The notes beneath the pieces are model-generated. The model was not told the DNA's origin and did not search any database. It saw only the letters and a program-made list of their open reading frames with translations. From the NCBI GenBank assembly GCA_964036295.1, contig OZ038469.1, forward strand, positions 13,263,591 to 13,327,590: DNA of 64,000 nt, written 5' to 3'. Shown piece after piece: positions 34,263 to 46,700 of this stretch. Position numbers and translations under genes: made by a program. Position 1 is the first letter of the stretch. Every line of letters begins with the position of its first letter. This stretch comes from Plumapathes pennacea. Its lineage: Eukaryota > Cnidaria > Anthozoa > Antipatharia > Myriopathidae.

Positions 34263-37200
34263 TTCTTAGAATCTTCGTCAATTCTTCCGCCGAACCCGGG
34301 AGAGTTAAGCTCGGCGCTGCTTTTTGTCTGTTTTTCGATTGATGTTGCCTATCTCCGTGCCGATCTTCGTTTCATGCAACTTGGCTCTTTGGTCACCAAA
34401 CAAGTTGTGACGTAGTCGTCTGTATAAACCCTGGGCCGTTTTCCAAGGACACTGCAAGGTTTCGCATATCGTTTTCCACATCTTGATCTCGCTCGAAGAT
34501 CCTTCTGTACTAAATTGTCAGTACTGGTGTTGAAAGCCTCCGCCTTGACGGTAAAGTGCTCTTCCTTTCTGCTAGTTCTGTTTTCTTCGCGCCTTTCATG
34601 TTTGAACTGGGCCTCGTCTTTGGCCATCCTGTTCACTTAAAAAGTCTGAACTTTTAATTAGTGTATATTTAACATTTTGTTTGGCTGTCTTTGGATTCCC
34701 CGGCTCTCACCAATGCAGCGCGAAGCAGAAGAAACCGTAAAATTTTACCCGATTACAACATTTTTTTTACCCAATACCAGAATGCGTGGCCTCACGTTCC
34801 AAACAAATTACGTCCACACTGTGTTTTCATACGTTTTTAAAAATTAAACCACCGTTTCCGATTTTCTACACTAGTTATCCGTTTTCGAAGTCGACCGCCC
34901 ATACTAATTCGTCTTCATTTAGGTACGCATTCGTTTTCGAAAGTCCCTACTTTCGAAACCGTTTTTGCAAACCTACGGTTTTCAAGTCGTCGTTTTATTG
35001 TTGACGGAAGGCAAAAACGCATTCTTAAAAATGTATGCATTTTCAAACGAAAATAGACTAGTGTGGACATGGCCTGAAAGGCTGGTTTTCACAGTGCCAT
35101 CAACAAAGAACCTTTTGCGCAAATCAAATCCTGTTTTTACACATTGTCGCGAGAGTCATTCTCACCCTGTAGTAGGTAAATACTTGCGTATGCACGGCCG
35201 CAAACATTGTTTTAAAAATATGTACGCACAATTTTAATCTAGTTGAAGATAATTCATATTTAAAGTGTTCTGTCTTTCTGCTAGTTGTGCTTTCTACTAG
35301 CAATTCTGGTTTAAACTTGGACTGTTCTTTGGCCATCCTCTTCACTTAGCAAATCAGAACCTTAAAGATGTTTATCAAACTTTATGTTTGGCTGTCTTGT
35401 TTAGATCCCCCAGCTGCCACCAATGCAACGAAGTAAAACAAACTGCGACATTTTACCCGCGTTTACAACTTTGTTTACTCCATGCTAGAATACGCGGCCT
35501 TGCACTCCAGATAACAGCTAATTGAAAGGCTGGACAGGTTTTCACAGTGTCATTAGTAGAACTGTAGAAGCAATGCAAAGTAATTTATGCGTTAGCCTGT
35601 TTTTACACAAAGTATCGCGAGAATCATTCTCCCCTGTAGTACGTAAATAATTATGTATGCACAGCCGCAAAAACTGTTTATAATTTTTACTGAGCAGAAT
35701 TGAGCTGTATCAATAGATAATTAAAAATGCCGTCGTGTACTAATAAATAAGAGTAAGCCATGGGATACTGTATTAATTTTAACAAAAAAATCCTGAATTA
35801 TGTATGTTTTGACACTATTACAGTAGACATTTTCTTAGTAACCATAAAATACGTGCCTTGCCTTGCCGTCACTGACACTTCTGAATTCGGGGGACTGGGT
35901 ACTTGGTAACTTTCCACGTGATGTGCTTGTGGCTCATGAACAAAACAATCAGCTTCTTAGAATCTTCGACAGTTCTCCCGCCGAACCTGGGAGAGTTCAG
36001 CTTGGCGCTGTTTTTCGTCTGTTTTTCGATTGATGTTGCCTATATCCGTGCCGATCTTCGTTTCAAGTAACTCGGTGCTTTAGTTGTGACGTCGTCTGTA
36101 TCGACCCTGGGCCGTTTTCCAAGGACGCTGCAAGGTTTCGCATACCCTTTGGCATACCTTGATCTCGCTCTAAGATCCTTTTGTAATAAATCGTCAGTAC
36201 TGGTGTTGAAAGCCTCCTCCTTGAAGGTACAGTGCTCTTCCTTTCTGCTAGTTCTGTTTTCTGGGAGCGTTTCGGGTTAGAACTGGGCCTCGTCTTTGGC
36301 CAGCCTGTTCACTTAAAAAGTCCGAACTTTGAAGTGGTGTTTATCAAATTTTTATTTGGCTGTCTTTGGACTCCCCCGGCTCCCGCCAATGCAACGAAGT
36401 AGAAAAAACCGTGAAATTTTACCCGATTACAACATATTTTTACCACCATATCAGAATGCGTGCGTTTTTGAAAAACCTTCGTTTTCTTTTTTATACACTA
36501 TTCCTCCGTTTTCGAAGTCGACTGCCCACACTAATTCGTTTTCATTTGAGAACGCATTCGTTTTCGAAATTGTCCATTTTGGGAACTTTTTTTGCAAACC
36601 TACGATTCTCGAGTTGTCGTTTTGGTGTTGACAGAAGGCAAAGACGCATTCATAAAAATGTATGCATTTTCAAACGAAAATTGATTGGTGGACGGAGCCT
36701 GAAAAGCTGGTTTTCACAGTGTCATCAACAGAAACAAAGAACCTTTTGCGGAAGTAAAATCCTGTTTTTACACATTGTCGCGAGAGTCATTCTCACCCTG
36801 TAGTAGGTAAATACTTGCGTATGCACGGCCGCAAACATTGTTTTAAAAAATATGTATGCACAATTTTAATCTAGTTGAAGATAATTCATATTTAAAGTGT
36901 TCTTTCTCTCTGCCAGTTGTGCTTTCTACGAGCAATTCTGGTTTAGACTTGGGCTGTTCTTTAGCCATCCTCTTCACTTAGCAAATCAGAACCTTAAAGC
37001 ATGTTTATTAAACTTTATGTTTGGCTTTCTTGTTTAAATCCACCAGCTTCCACCAATGCAACGAAGTAAAACAAACTGCGACATTTTACCCGCGTTTACA
37101 ACTTTGTTTACTCCATGCTAGAATACGCGGCCTTGCACTCCAGATAAAAGCTAATTGAAAGGCTGGACAGGTCTTCACAGTGTCATATTAGTAGAAGTAG

Positions 37201-39090
37201 GAGCAATGCAAAGAAATTTATGCGCTAGCCCGTTTTTACACAAAGTATCGCGAGAATCATTCTCCCCTGTAGTACGTAAATAATTATGTATGCACAGCCG
37301 CAAAAACTGTTTATAATTCTTACTGAGCAGAATTAAGCTGTATCAATAGATAATTAAAAATGCCGTCGTGTACTAATAAATAAGAGTAAGCCATGGGATA
37401 CTGTATTAATTTTAACAAAAAAATCCTGCATTATGTATGTTTTGACACTTTATTACAGTAGACATTTTCTTAGTAACCATAAAATACGTGCCTTGCCATG
37501 CCGTCACTGACAGTTCTGAGTCCGGGGGACTGGGTACTTGGTAACTTTCCACGTGATCTGCTTGTGGCTCATGAACAAAACAGTCAGCTTCTTAGAATCT
37601 TCGACAGTTCTCTCGCCGAACCTGGGAGAGTTAAGCTCGGCACTGTTTTTCGTCTGTTTTTCGATTGATGTTGCCTATATCCGTGCCGATCTTCGTTTCA
37701 AGTAACTCGGTGTTTTAGTTGACGTCGTCTGTATCGACCCTGGGCCGTTTTCCAAGGACGCTGCAAGGTTTCGCATACCGTCTGCCATACCTTGATCTCG
37801 CTCGAAGATCCTTCTGTACTAAATTGTCAGTACTGGTGTTGAAAGCCTCCGCCTTGAAGGTAAAGTGCTCTTCCTTTCTGTTAGTTCTGTTTTCTGGGAG
37901 CGTTTCAGGTTGGAACTGGGTCTCGTCTTTGGCCAGCCTGTTCACTTAAAAAGTCCGAACTTTGAAGTGGTGTTTATCAAATTTTTATTTGGCTGTCTTT
38001 GGACTCCCCCGGCTTCCGCCAATGCAACGAAGTAGAAAAAACCGTGAAATTTTACGCGATCACAACATATTTTTTACCACCATATCAGAATGCGTGCGTT
38101 TTTGAAAAACCTTCGTTTTCGTTTTTCTACACTATTCCTCCATCTTCGATGTCGACTGCCCACACTAATTCGTTTTCATTTGAGAACGCATTCGTTTTCG
38201 AGAGTGTCCATTTTGGGAACCTTTTCTGCAAACCTACGATTCTCAAGTTGTCGTTTTGGTGTTGACAGAAGGCAAAAACGCATTCATAAAAATGTATGCA
38301 TTTTCAAACGAAAATTGATTGGTGGGCGGAGCCTGAAAGGCTGGTTTTCACAGTGTCATCAACAAAAACAAAGAACCTTTTGCGGAAGTAAAATCCTGTT
38401 TTTACACATTGTCGTGAAAGTTATTTTCACCCTGTAGTAGGTAAATACTTACGTATGCACGGCCGCAAACATTGTTTTAAAAAATATGTATGCACAATTT
38501 TAATCTAATTGAAGATAATTCATATTTAAAGTGTTCTGTCTTTCTGCTAGTTGTGCTTTCTACTAGCAATTCTGGTTTAAACTTGGGCTGTTCTTTGGCC
38601 ATCCTCTTTTAGCAAATTAGAACTTTAAAGATGTTTATCAAACTTTATGTTTGGCTGTCTTCTTTAGATCCCCCAGCTCACACCAATGCAACGAAGTAAA
38701 ACAAACTGCGACATTTTGACCGCCTTTACAACTTTGTTTACCCCATGCTAAAATACGCGGCCTTTGCACTCCAGATAAAAGCTAACTGAAAGGCTGGACA
38801 GGTTTTCACAGTGTCAATAGTAGAAGTAGGAGCAAGGCAAAGAAATTTATGCGCTAGCCTGTTTTTACACAAAGTATCCCGAGAATCATTCTCCCCTGTA
38901 GTACGTAAATAATAATATTATTATGTATGCACGGCCGCAAAAACTGTTGATAATTCTTATAGAGCAGAATTGAGCTGTATCAATTGGTAATTAAAAATGC
39001 CGTCGTGCACTAATAAATACGAGTAAGTCATAGGATACTGTATTAATTTTAACAAAAAAAATCCTGCATTATATATATTTTGGCACTTAT
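34263..39090. repeat. Tandem array of about 1.64-1.7-kb units, three units
   Basis: Units start with CTTCTTAGAATCTTCG at about 34263, 35955 and 37590. Each unit has an A half (minus-strand frame starting MNRMAKDE in several units) and a B half (MKRMAKEQ). These share an M-x-R-[ML]-A-K opening and a TSRKxEHF segment, so the unit itself came from an older duplication. GCACGGCCGCAAAC marks each half. The same array follows copy 3 (53706-58777) and precedes copy 1 (1-790). The frames are short, vary in length between units and lack a known domain. Confidence 0.75.
34817..35078. mobile_element. MITE with GTCCACAC termini inside array unit 1
   Basis: The left end has CGTCCACACTG and the right end TAGTGTGGACA, about 245 bp apart. 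The interior is rich in CGTTTTCGAA-type words. Other units carry versions with decayed ends. Confidence 0.4.
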
Positions 39091-39480
39091 GCAAGCTGTT
39101 AAATTTCATGCCTAAAAATAATAAATTTTCTGGTGTTTATCACGAAATAGTAAGCACAACTTTCATCTGACGCAAAAGCGGTTTTTATCGATTTATTATT
39201 CAGACGCGTAAACAGTACAAAAAAGAAACCCTTTACGAAAATGTGGTGTGCTTATTTCAACGATCTCAAAGATAGCCCACTTCAAGCAGTTGCCTTTACT
39301 GTTTGCCTGCTTATTTCATCAACAAGTTCGGCTGTTGTTAAAGACAATCTTGAATGAGCTTAAACATGATGAGGGAATCAAGTGCCCAGTAAAACTTTGC
39401 AACAGTGCAACAGGGTAGAAAGAGAGCAATGAACAAAAATAAATTAAGAATCACAGTGTATCACAAAAGTCACAAAACCA
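39091..39480. other. Upstream spacer of block C
   Basis: This is near-identical to 791-1180. No gene is seen. It ends at the CA target of the 2.9-kb insertion. Confidence 0.5.
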
Positions 39481-40173
39481 CACTGTAAAATCAAAAGTGC
39501 TGATTCGACCCCAAAAATGGGGCCGAAACGATGAGTCCAGGATGGCACCTTTTTTAGGTCTGTTTCAGCTCCATCATAATGGGGCCATTTTGGCACCAGA
39601 TTTTGGGGCTAATCTGACCCCTGTACTGGGGCCAAATTTGACCTTTGAGTGGGCTGAATTGTAATACTGGGGGGCTATTTTGGAATTCAGAAGTACCCAA
39701 TCGGCCCCCAAAATTTTAGCCCTCTCAGAAATGGCCCCTTGAAAAATGGCTGATTCAGCTCCTTCACAGGTCGTTACAGCACCGTGTAGATCTAATTTAC
39801 TGTTCCTGTTTTTTTCTTTAGCTCAGTATATAACAAAGGTTGACTCAAGTATAGTACAGTAGATTTCAACTGTAACATTTTATTATATTCAAGTTGTTAC
39901 AAGCTCATTTGGTAATTCACCCTAAATTGAACCCCCTCTGTATGACTGATGATCACACAATGTGATCACAAAATTATAAGTGGAGACTCTAACACTGTTT
40001 CACCTAATTTTACAAGACATAGACTTCCAACCAGCACAATAGGTCTTAGTAATGTCATGGAACACTTGCCCAAGCAGCAACAAAAAAAAAACAGCACTGT
40101 AAGCCTAGTGAAATTATTAAATACACAAATAGTTAGGCTAAACGAGGATACATTTGAGCATTGACTAATTTGA

Positions 40174-40557
40174 CTAGATATTTTGCACTGGCAAAGCATT
40201 GACAAAGGAAGTGACAGACACAAGTGTCTGTCTCCTACCAATTTCTAGCAAAATTTGTTCGAAAAAGGTCAGAATTGCTTTGCAATTGGTGTACGAAATA
40301 TCGATTACATAAAAGTAGGCAAGCAACCCAAGAACAGCATCCATCATTTTATGCTGGGGAGTGTCGCACAGCACACTGCCCTCAATCACAATGAAGAGTA
40401 AATCCACATCAAAAATACCTTCCACCAGCACAACTTGGGGCTGAATAAACTCACTGACACTTGCATCTACATCACAGTCCCTCTGAAAATAAAAGGCAAA
40501 AGTGTAAGTACAATCATAGAAAAAAAATGCACAAAGCAGCATCTCAGTTACAGTCAA
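40174..40557 (-). CDS. 127-aa ORF in the CACTA-like element
   Basis: It has a hydrophobic, helical C-terminal region (MDAVLGLLAYFYVIDISYTN then CKAILTFFEQILLEIG). The pattern recalls the C-terminal end of uncharacterised invertebrate and fish proteins with an LLAxYYVFNIxYP-like segment. That comparison is from memory and weak. It could be the last exon of a captured or element-encoded gene. Confidence 0.3.
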   Translation of the reverse strand: MTVTEMLLCAFFFYDCTYTFAFYFQRDCDVDASVSEFIQPQVVLVEGIFDVDLLFIVIEGSVLCDTPQHKMMDAVLGLLAYFYVIDISYTNCKAILTFFEQILLEIGRRQTLVSVTSFVNALPVQNI

Positions 40558-41323
40558 ATTATGTGCGATTTATCTAGAACCTCCTAGAACAAAAATAAGT
40601 TCAATCCTACAGTAGTAGGTCACACCTTAAGTGGTCAGTTACCGGATGGTTGGAGTACACATTATGCAATATTCTTGTACTATGATAGTGCAAGTAACTG
40701 TATCAGGTGAACACCAATAGGCTCTTTGCATGTGGGGTCACATGACCCCAAATACATGACTGGGAAAACATCAACTCAGGCTGAACGAGTGTCAGAAATG
40801 GAAAGAGCACAAAAAAAATATGCTGACAGATAAAATTTCAGGTCCATATCATTTATATATCACATTTGGTGAAATGGGAAGTTGCGGGAGGGCATTAACT
40901 TGCCCTCCAGCAACTCTGTTCTTATAAATCTTCTTAACATTCCTAAACAATGCCACCAAGTTTGATGTATAAATGCTACAAGATCTGATATTTCACCTGT
41001 CCGCATATTTTTTTATTTAAGTGTGAATTTACAAATTTTCACTGAGCATGCACAAGCAGAACTACATTGTACATGTATGTCCTCCCGTATAGGATTATGG
41101 TTAGAGTTAGGTTTAGAGTTAGATTTAGGTCTGATTATCATGTGCTAGAAAGAGGTAATTCGATTTTGTCACATCCAGTGTGTGGTGATACCTCAACTGT
41201 GTACAAGCAAAACTTACAAATCTGATGTGAAATTCCATCATGCATTCATCTCAAATACAGAACAGTGCATGTGAAAGAAAAATAGCATCAGAACTTATAA
41301 TACTGTACTCACCGATTACATCT

Positions 41324-41689
41324 CTACTCTCCATTATTCTTCAGTCTTTCGACCATACATTCAAAATGTACGGAAAGGGACAGGTACTGTACGCAGCCTT
41401 CCACAAATAGTTCTAACTTTGAGTTGAAGGAAATGACTGTATACACTGATAACTTCGTCCTGCCAAAGGAGTGTTGGCCTTTGTAGATATACAAATAAGA
41501 ATTCCTGATCACATTTATCCACCGAAGTCGGGGCTGCTGAACGCTGACGTTGTAATTGATGGCAGACTGACCTGACCGTAACTCCAACAGCCGTCGATCA
41601 ACAAGTTCGACGTATATCCACACAGCTGCATCCCTATTCTTTCTAAAAAAATGAACGTTCAACCGTTTCACAATACCGCACCACGCCAC
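41324..41689 (-). CDS. 121-aa ORF in the CACTA-like element
   Basis: This frame is unrecognised. A donor-like ATCG|GTGAGT lies 15 bp after its stop on the same strand (about 41312), so a transcript may use a different frame or this may be a leader. It is on the same strand as its neighbours at 40174-40557 and 41864-42175, which suggests a multi-exon minus-strand gene. Confidence 0.25.
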   Translation of the reverse strand: MAWCGIVKRLNVHFFRKNRDAAVWIYVELVDRRLLELRSGQSAINYNVSVQQPRLRWINVIRNSYLYIYKGQHSFGRTKLSVYTVISFNSKLELFVEGCVQYLSLSVHFECMVERLKNNGE

Positions 41690-41863
41690 AGAAAAAACCG
41701 TTTGAACTGAATGGCGCCCGCGCTACTACGCATGCCCATTACGCTAAACCGCACACACCGACAGTCGTCGCAAACTCGTTCCCAGGGCCTTCAGCGTGAG
41801 GAAACTCTCAAACGAGAAACGAAGCCCTACCTTTTCAGAATTCTCTGGGTCATTCAAGTTTTG

Positions 41864-42175
41864 CTATTTGATGCAGTAGTGGATTGCGGAATTCAAAAAG
41901 TTGTTCTCAAAAATTTTGATCTGTAGCTTGAAGCGGTGATTCCCAGCCCAAGCGGTGAGGCCTGGGCGAGTGATGTCATAAGTTAGAGTGGGAATGGTAT
42001 GACACAATTTCAGCCAGTTTCGGCCATTGATGGCCAGTTGCAGCAGCAATTTATATCTATCATGCATGTCTGCTTCAGTGTGTACCTTCCTGTGATTTTT
42101 TCTAATGCAAGTTTTAACAATAAATTTCTGAGCAACAGAACTTTGTGGAATTAATTTTGGGGCCAAATCAGCCAT
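41864..42175 (-). CDS. 103-aa ORF in the CACTA-like element
   Basis: This is an unrecognised frame near the right end of the element. Its start overlaps the GGGGCC-rich subterminal zone (MADLAPKLIPQ comes from that sequence), so it is likely a chance frame. Confidence 0.15.
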   Translation of the reverse strand: MADLAPKLIPQSSVAQKFIVKTCIRKNHRKVHTEADMHDRYKLLLQLAINGRNWLKLCHTIPTLTYDITRPGLTAWAGNHRFKLQIKIFENNFLNSAIHYCIK

Positions 42176-42749
42176 TTGTATTTAGCACTTGGGGGTGTGG
42201 ATGAATTGAAATCAAGGGCCAAATTACAATTTAAGGGAGCTAAATTGGAAACAGAAAGGGTCAAATCAGTACCATGTAGAACTGTTTGAGCCCTTCTTGC
42301 TCATAACGGCCCCACTGTGGGCCATACTGGCCCAAATGACTTTGGGGCCGAATTGGCTTTTGGGGCCAAATCAGCACTTTTGATTTTACAGTGCATATAT
42401 GAATGAAGACCTTTGCCCGGTGTCACACTTTAGCGGAGTTTTGAATGTAAGGTTGACACCACTGTACCTGCAATCAAAATTCAGGTCATTATTGTTTGGT
42501 TGTTTTGGTTAGCTCACTTTATACTTATGAGAATAAAGTCACCGCAATCAAACTGAAACATCTTAATTGATTGTGAGAACCTTTTCATGTCTCAAGGCAG
42601 CTAGGCCTGCAGAAATTCATTATATGTCTCAGTCTCTGCTTTATCGTTTGCTTTTTGTTTGTTTAAGTCGCTGCTGGAAGTTCATATACAGTTCATAACA
42701 AGCTCATATTAGTAGTCATATTAGTCATAACAAGTTCATAACAAGCTCG

Positions 42750-42904
42750 GCTTCATAACTCGGTAGTGAGAGCGTCGTACCCGCTGTATCGCAAAGGTCA
42801 TGGGCTCAATTCCCGTTTAAGCCTGGAATTTTTCCAGGCTTTCCTTCCAACTGCTTTAAAGTTACTTTATATAACTGCGAGGGCCACTTTGATTATCATT
42901 CTAA
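42750..42904 (+). mobile_element. tRNA-derived SINE, copy in block C
   Basis: This is the same element as 1535-1690 at the same position relative to the gene, inherited by block duplication and differing by a few bases. Confidence 0.7.
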
Positions 42905-43527
42905 GAAAATTTTCCTGGTACAAGATTTGTTGCCGTCTATCGTAATAAATGCTAGAAAGAGAAGTTGAGTTGTCAGGTTACGGGATATAGGGTAGATGCT
43001 ATGTCATCCGTGTTTTACGAGGTCCTGCTGGTAACTATAAAGCGCGGTGGACAATTCAAAGTTTGACCCAAATAGGGAATCAGTTACTTCAAAAACTAGT
43101 ATTATGCCACGTACTCATTTTATAAAGAATCTCGATTTATTCTATGTTGTAAACATTGTTCGTGATAAAGAATAGAACAGTACTAAATTGGTCTATATTA
43201 ATATATGGTTTAATAACATGCATACAATAATTTCTACATTCTGATTGGCTGAGCGCGCGTCAATTTATCCCAAACAGTGCAAAAATGTATAAATAACAGT
43301 GCAGAAATATGAAATTAAGAGTGCAGAAATTTGAAATTGAAGATTGCCGATAGTTGGCGCGCGTATCCGCGGCAAAGCCAGACAAAACAGAAAGCGTTTT
43401 CATTCCTCAGGACGATTCCGATTCTGTTTCGAGAAAACAAAGTTCTTGAGACACTTGTGAATTGTAACGAAATTGAAAAAAAAAAAAAAATGCACGCCGT
43501 AAATTATTGTATGCATGTTATTGACAA
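42905..43527 (+). other. 5' flank of copy 3
   Basis: This is near-identical to block A except that the Helitron is absent; its empty site is 43122/43123. It keeps the TATAAATA at about 43287 and the poly-A tract at about 43476. Confidence 0.5.
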
Positions 43528-43687
43528 GTAATCACATGATTTCTCGTGCAATTTTGGAATAAATGAGCACTCGTAAAGTTTTCAAAGACCACAAATTGCA
43601 CTCGCGCGGCGCTCGTGCAATTTTGTGGTCTTTGAAAATTTACTCGTGCTCATTTATTCCAAATTGCACTCGAAATCATGCGATTAC
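43528..43687. repeat. 160-bp hairpin MITE just upstream of copy 3
   Basis: This is the same inverted repeat as 3855-4014, with a few arm changes (for example TTTCTCGTG for TTTCGAGTG). Confidence 0.8.
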
Positions 43688-43728
43688 CTATACAAACAAT
43701 TTATAAATTTTTCTTCGTTTAGAACATT

Positions 43729-46700
43729 ATGTCAGTGTGCAAGACTGCTGGATTTGTGTTGATGCTGGTGTGGATTACATTTATGATCTCTCCAGGTAAA
43801 ATGTTAACTGATTTGTGGGGGTGGTAGGGGTGTAGTAGACTGTGAAGATGGTTGAACAAGCAACTAACAACTAACCCATGTTTACTATCTCTGCTTCCTA
43901 TGTACGTCAGAGGTCAGTGGAAACATTGGAAGAAATTTTGTGGTCGGATTTTTGAGTCAACATTTTTCGTTTAACGGCGGCGGCGTTAACAACTTGTACG
44001 TCACAAGTCGCAGCAATACTGTTGTCCGTGTGGAGGTTCCCTTTTTGAACATGGATCAGACCTATCACGTGACCAGAGACACTGTGACAACCATAAAACT
44101 TAGTGACACCGTGCGCATGAAAGGTGTGACAGGTAAAAAGATAAAAGGTATTCGCGTCACATCTAATCACGACATTGCAGTCTACGGAATAAATTTCTTA
44201 GATTTTACTGGTGATGGATTTCTTGGACTTCCTTTGCACATGACTCAGACGGAATATGTGGTGCCATCGTACATTCCTAAGTATAGAAACGCTTTAGTTG
44301 GTATAGTCGCCTCTGAAGACAACACAACTGTAGCTGTAACCCTGCGAACATCGGGAGCAGTGATGTACAAAGGGATACAATATGGAAACTTTGATACCAT
44401 CACTGAAAATATTAATCAATTGGAGATTTTCCAAATTGCATGCGGCGCTGACCTGACTGGAACCAGAATACATTCCAACAAGAAAGTATCTGTGTTCTCT
44501 GGAAACCAATGCGCCCGAGTCATTAATAAATACGCAAAGTGTGACCACCTGGTGGAACAGATCCCTCCCGTAAATCAATGGGGCACTCGTCACGTGACCA
44601 CTCCCACACAAATGCGAATAACGAAAGACATATTCCGTGTTTTAGCCGCTTTCAATAAAACCGCGATAAGTGTTGGTGGTACCAACACATCACTGCACCA
44701 GGGAGACTTTGCGGAGTATGACATTCCTTCGGACGACGCTCAAGAAATAAAATGTGACAAGCCCTGCCTGGTCGTCAAGTACAACAAAGGCCAAACTGCT
44801 GACTCCGTGCATACAGATCCCTTTATGGCAATCCTTCCCCCAGTAAGTAAATACACGCCAGCTGCTGTTCTGGCGACACCTTTGCTTGTTGATGGCATAA
44901 CCTTCACAACGTTCATCAGTATCATAATGAACACCTTGCACACTTCAGGACTTCTTGTTGATGGTCAGCAGCACGGCCTGACATGGGAAGAGATACAAGG
45001 AACGGACTTCTCTCATACATCCATGATCGCCAATAAAACAAGCTATAAAATTAGTCATCAATCAGAACACGCCCGTTTTTTTTCCTTCGTCAGTGGACAC
45101 ACGTGGTATAGTTCATTTGGTTTCCCGGGAAGCTGGTATGATGACCAAAATATTTCTGGAATTTGCCAACCCACATTGAAATTTCCTGATGACGTAAACC
45201 AGACCTGCCGAGATTCCATCGCAGCCAACATAACCGGCTTCCCAAGTGTGCAGAACAATCCCTGTAATATCTCAGTAAGTTTCACCTACAGCGACACATT
45301 TGCCTCCAATGGACGCTGCCCTGATTCACAGCAGGTGATACGACGAGAGTTTACAGGATTTGATTCATTTGAAAGAAAATACACTCATGAACAGACAATA
45401 ACATCTTTACCAACAAGTAAGGGCGTTGTTTGTTTGAAAATGTACCTTGTTAATTATAGCTTCTTATATGCTGCTATTTCCTCGTCATATTCTTTTGAGT
45501 ATTAAATTTGGTCGCTTTATTTTTCCGAGACCGAAACAAAGAGTTATTTTTATAATCATCAATTGCAAGAAAACACTTGTAAGAGTAAGAGCCACTTAGA
45601 AAAACCAGCTAAGTCTCACGTTAATTATAAAAATATATTTATAACAGTCACGATATAAGCCACATTCTGATTGGTCGAAGAGTGTGCTCCATAACTTTAT
45701 CGTGCACACCCGTGCTCAACAATATGACGTGAGCAAATGCCGCTTTCTTTTGAATTTTTCTAGCTTTCCTCGTTTAAAAATTAACAGACGCTTTACAACT
45801 CAGAAGAAAATAGCTTTATTTTTCTAAAGAAAATCAATCAATCAATTTCAAAGGAAATCAGTAATGAAGTCTGAAATATTCTGTATTTCAACGGTCGGCA
45901 CAGAAAATTGTATGAATCAAAACTCACCTATTTCTCGACGGCTTAATTCTCATGGACAGTGAAATCCATCACAGCAAAGATAAATATCCATTAAGCCTTC
46001 AATGTTTTTGAAATGAAACGGCGTTCATTCATTCCGAAAGCCCCCATACTTGCAGTGTTTACAGTTTGCTGGCAGCTCGAATAACAAACAAGTCCGCTCG
46101 GCAAACATTTCTATCTCTTTTGTTCATAGTGATTATTCACATTCACATGGAAATTTGTTTTTCGCTTGCGTGCCTATGTTATAAAAGAATTGGTTCATGC
46201 TTTTAGCTGTGCGTCTATCGAGTTATAGATGCACTTGGGAAGTTGGGAGAGCACTCGTGAAGCTAGAGTTGCTCTCGGCCTTACGCTTCTCTCGTGCTCT
46301 CCCAACTTCCCGCGTGCATCCATAACTCGATAGGCGCACGCTAAGCATGAACCAATTCTTAACTTTGAGATAAAGAAAAATAAAATACTCTAGGCCTATA
46401 TATATAAAATACTTATATACATATATAAAAAGCTTTGCCAACACTCTTTGCTCATGAAAAGGTCCACCGGATGTCACGTGTTTTGGAGATCATATATACG
46501 TGGTCATAAGGCGGGAGAACTACCCTTATTTGGACCCAAATCAGATGCACTTGGAAGATCCATCATGCACCGCGTCTGAGTACAACAGCACACACATCCT
46601 GTTTTACGTCCAACTCAACGAGTGTGGAACCGTTAAGAGCGTCAGCAATGACACCTTGATGTTCAAGAATAAGGTGACAGGAAAAATACGCAACGATGAT

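Larger units (their letters stand above)
39481..42393 (-). mobile_element. CACTA-like DNA transposon, 2913 bp, with empty site in block A
   Basis: The ends are perfect inverted repeats of at least 20 bp: CACTGTAAAATCAAAAGTGC at 39481 and its complement ending at 42393. A 2-bp CA duplication flanks it (39479-39480 and 42394-42395), and block A has the uninterrupted site at 1179-1180. About 300 bp at each end is full of GGGGCC/GGCCCC words, as in the subterminal repeats of CACTA/EnSpm elements. CACTG termini and a 2-3 bp target duplication fit that superfamily, but no transposase was identified, so the class is an inference. Confidence 0.8.

Noticed and set aside
34263-39090. CRISPR array or prokaryotic repeat cassette
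   Set aside because: Units are 1.6 kb with no short repeat-spacer structure, and the surrounding genes have spliceosomal introns.
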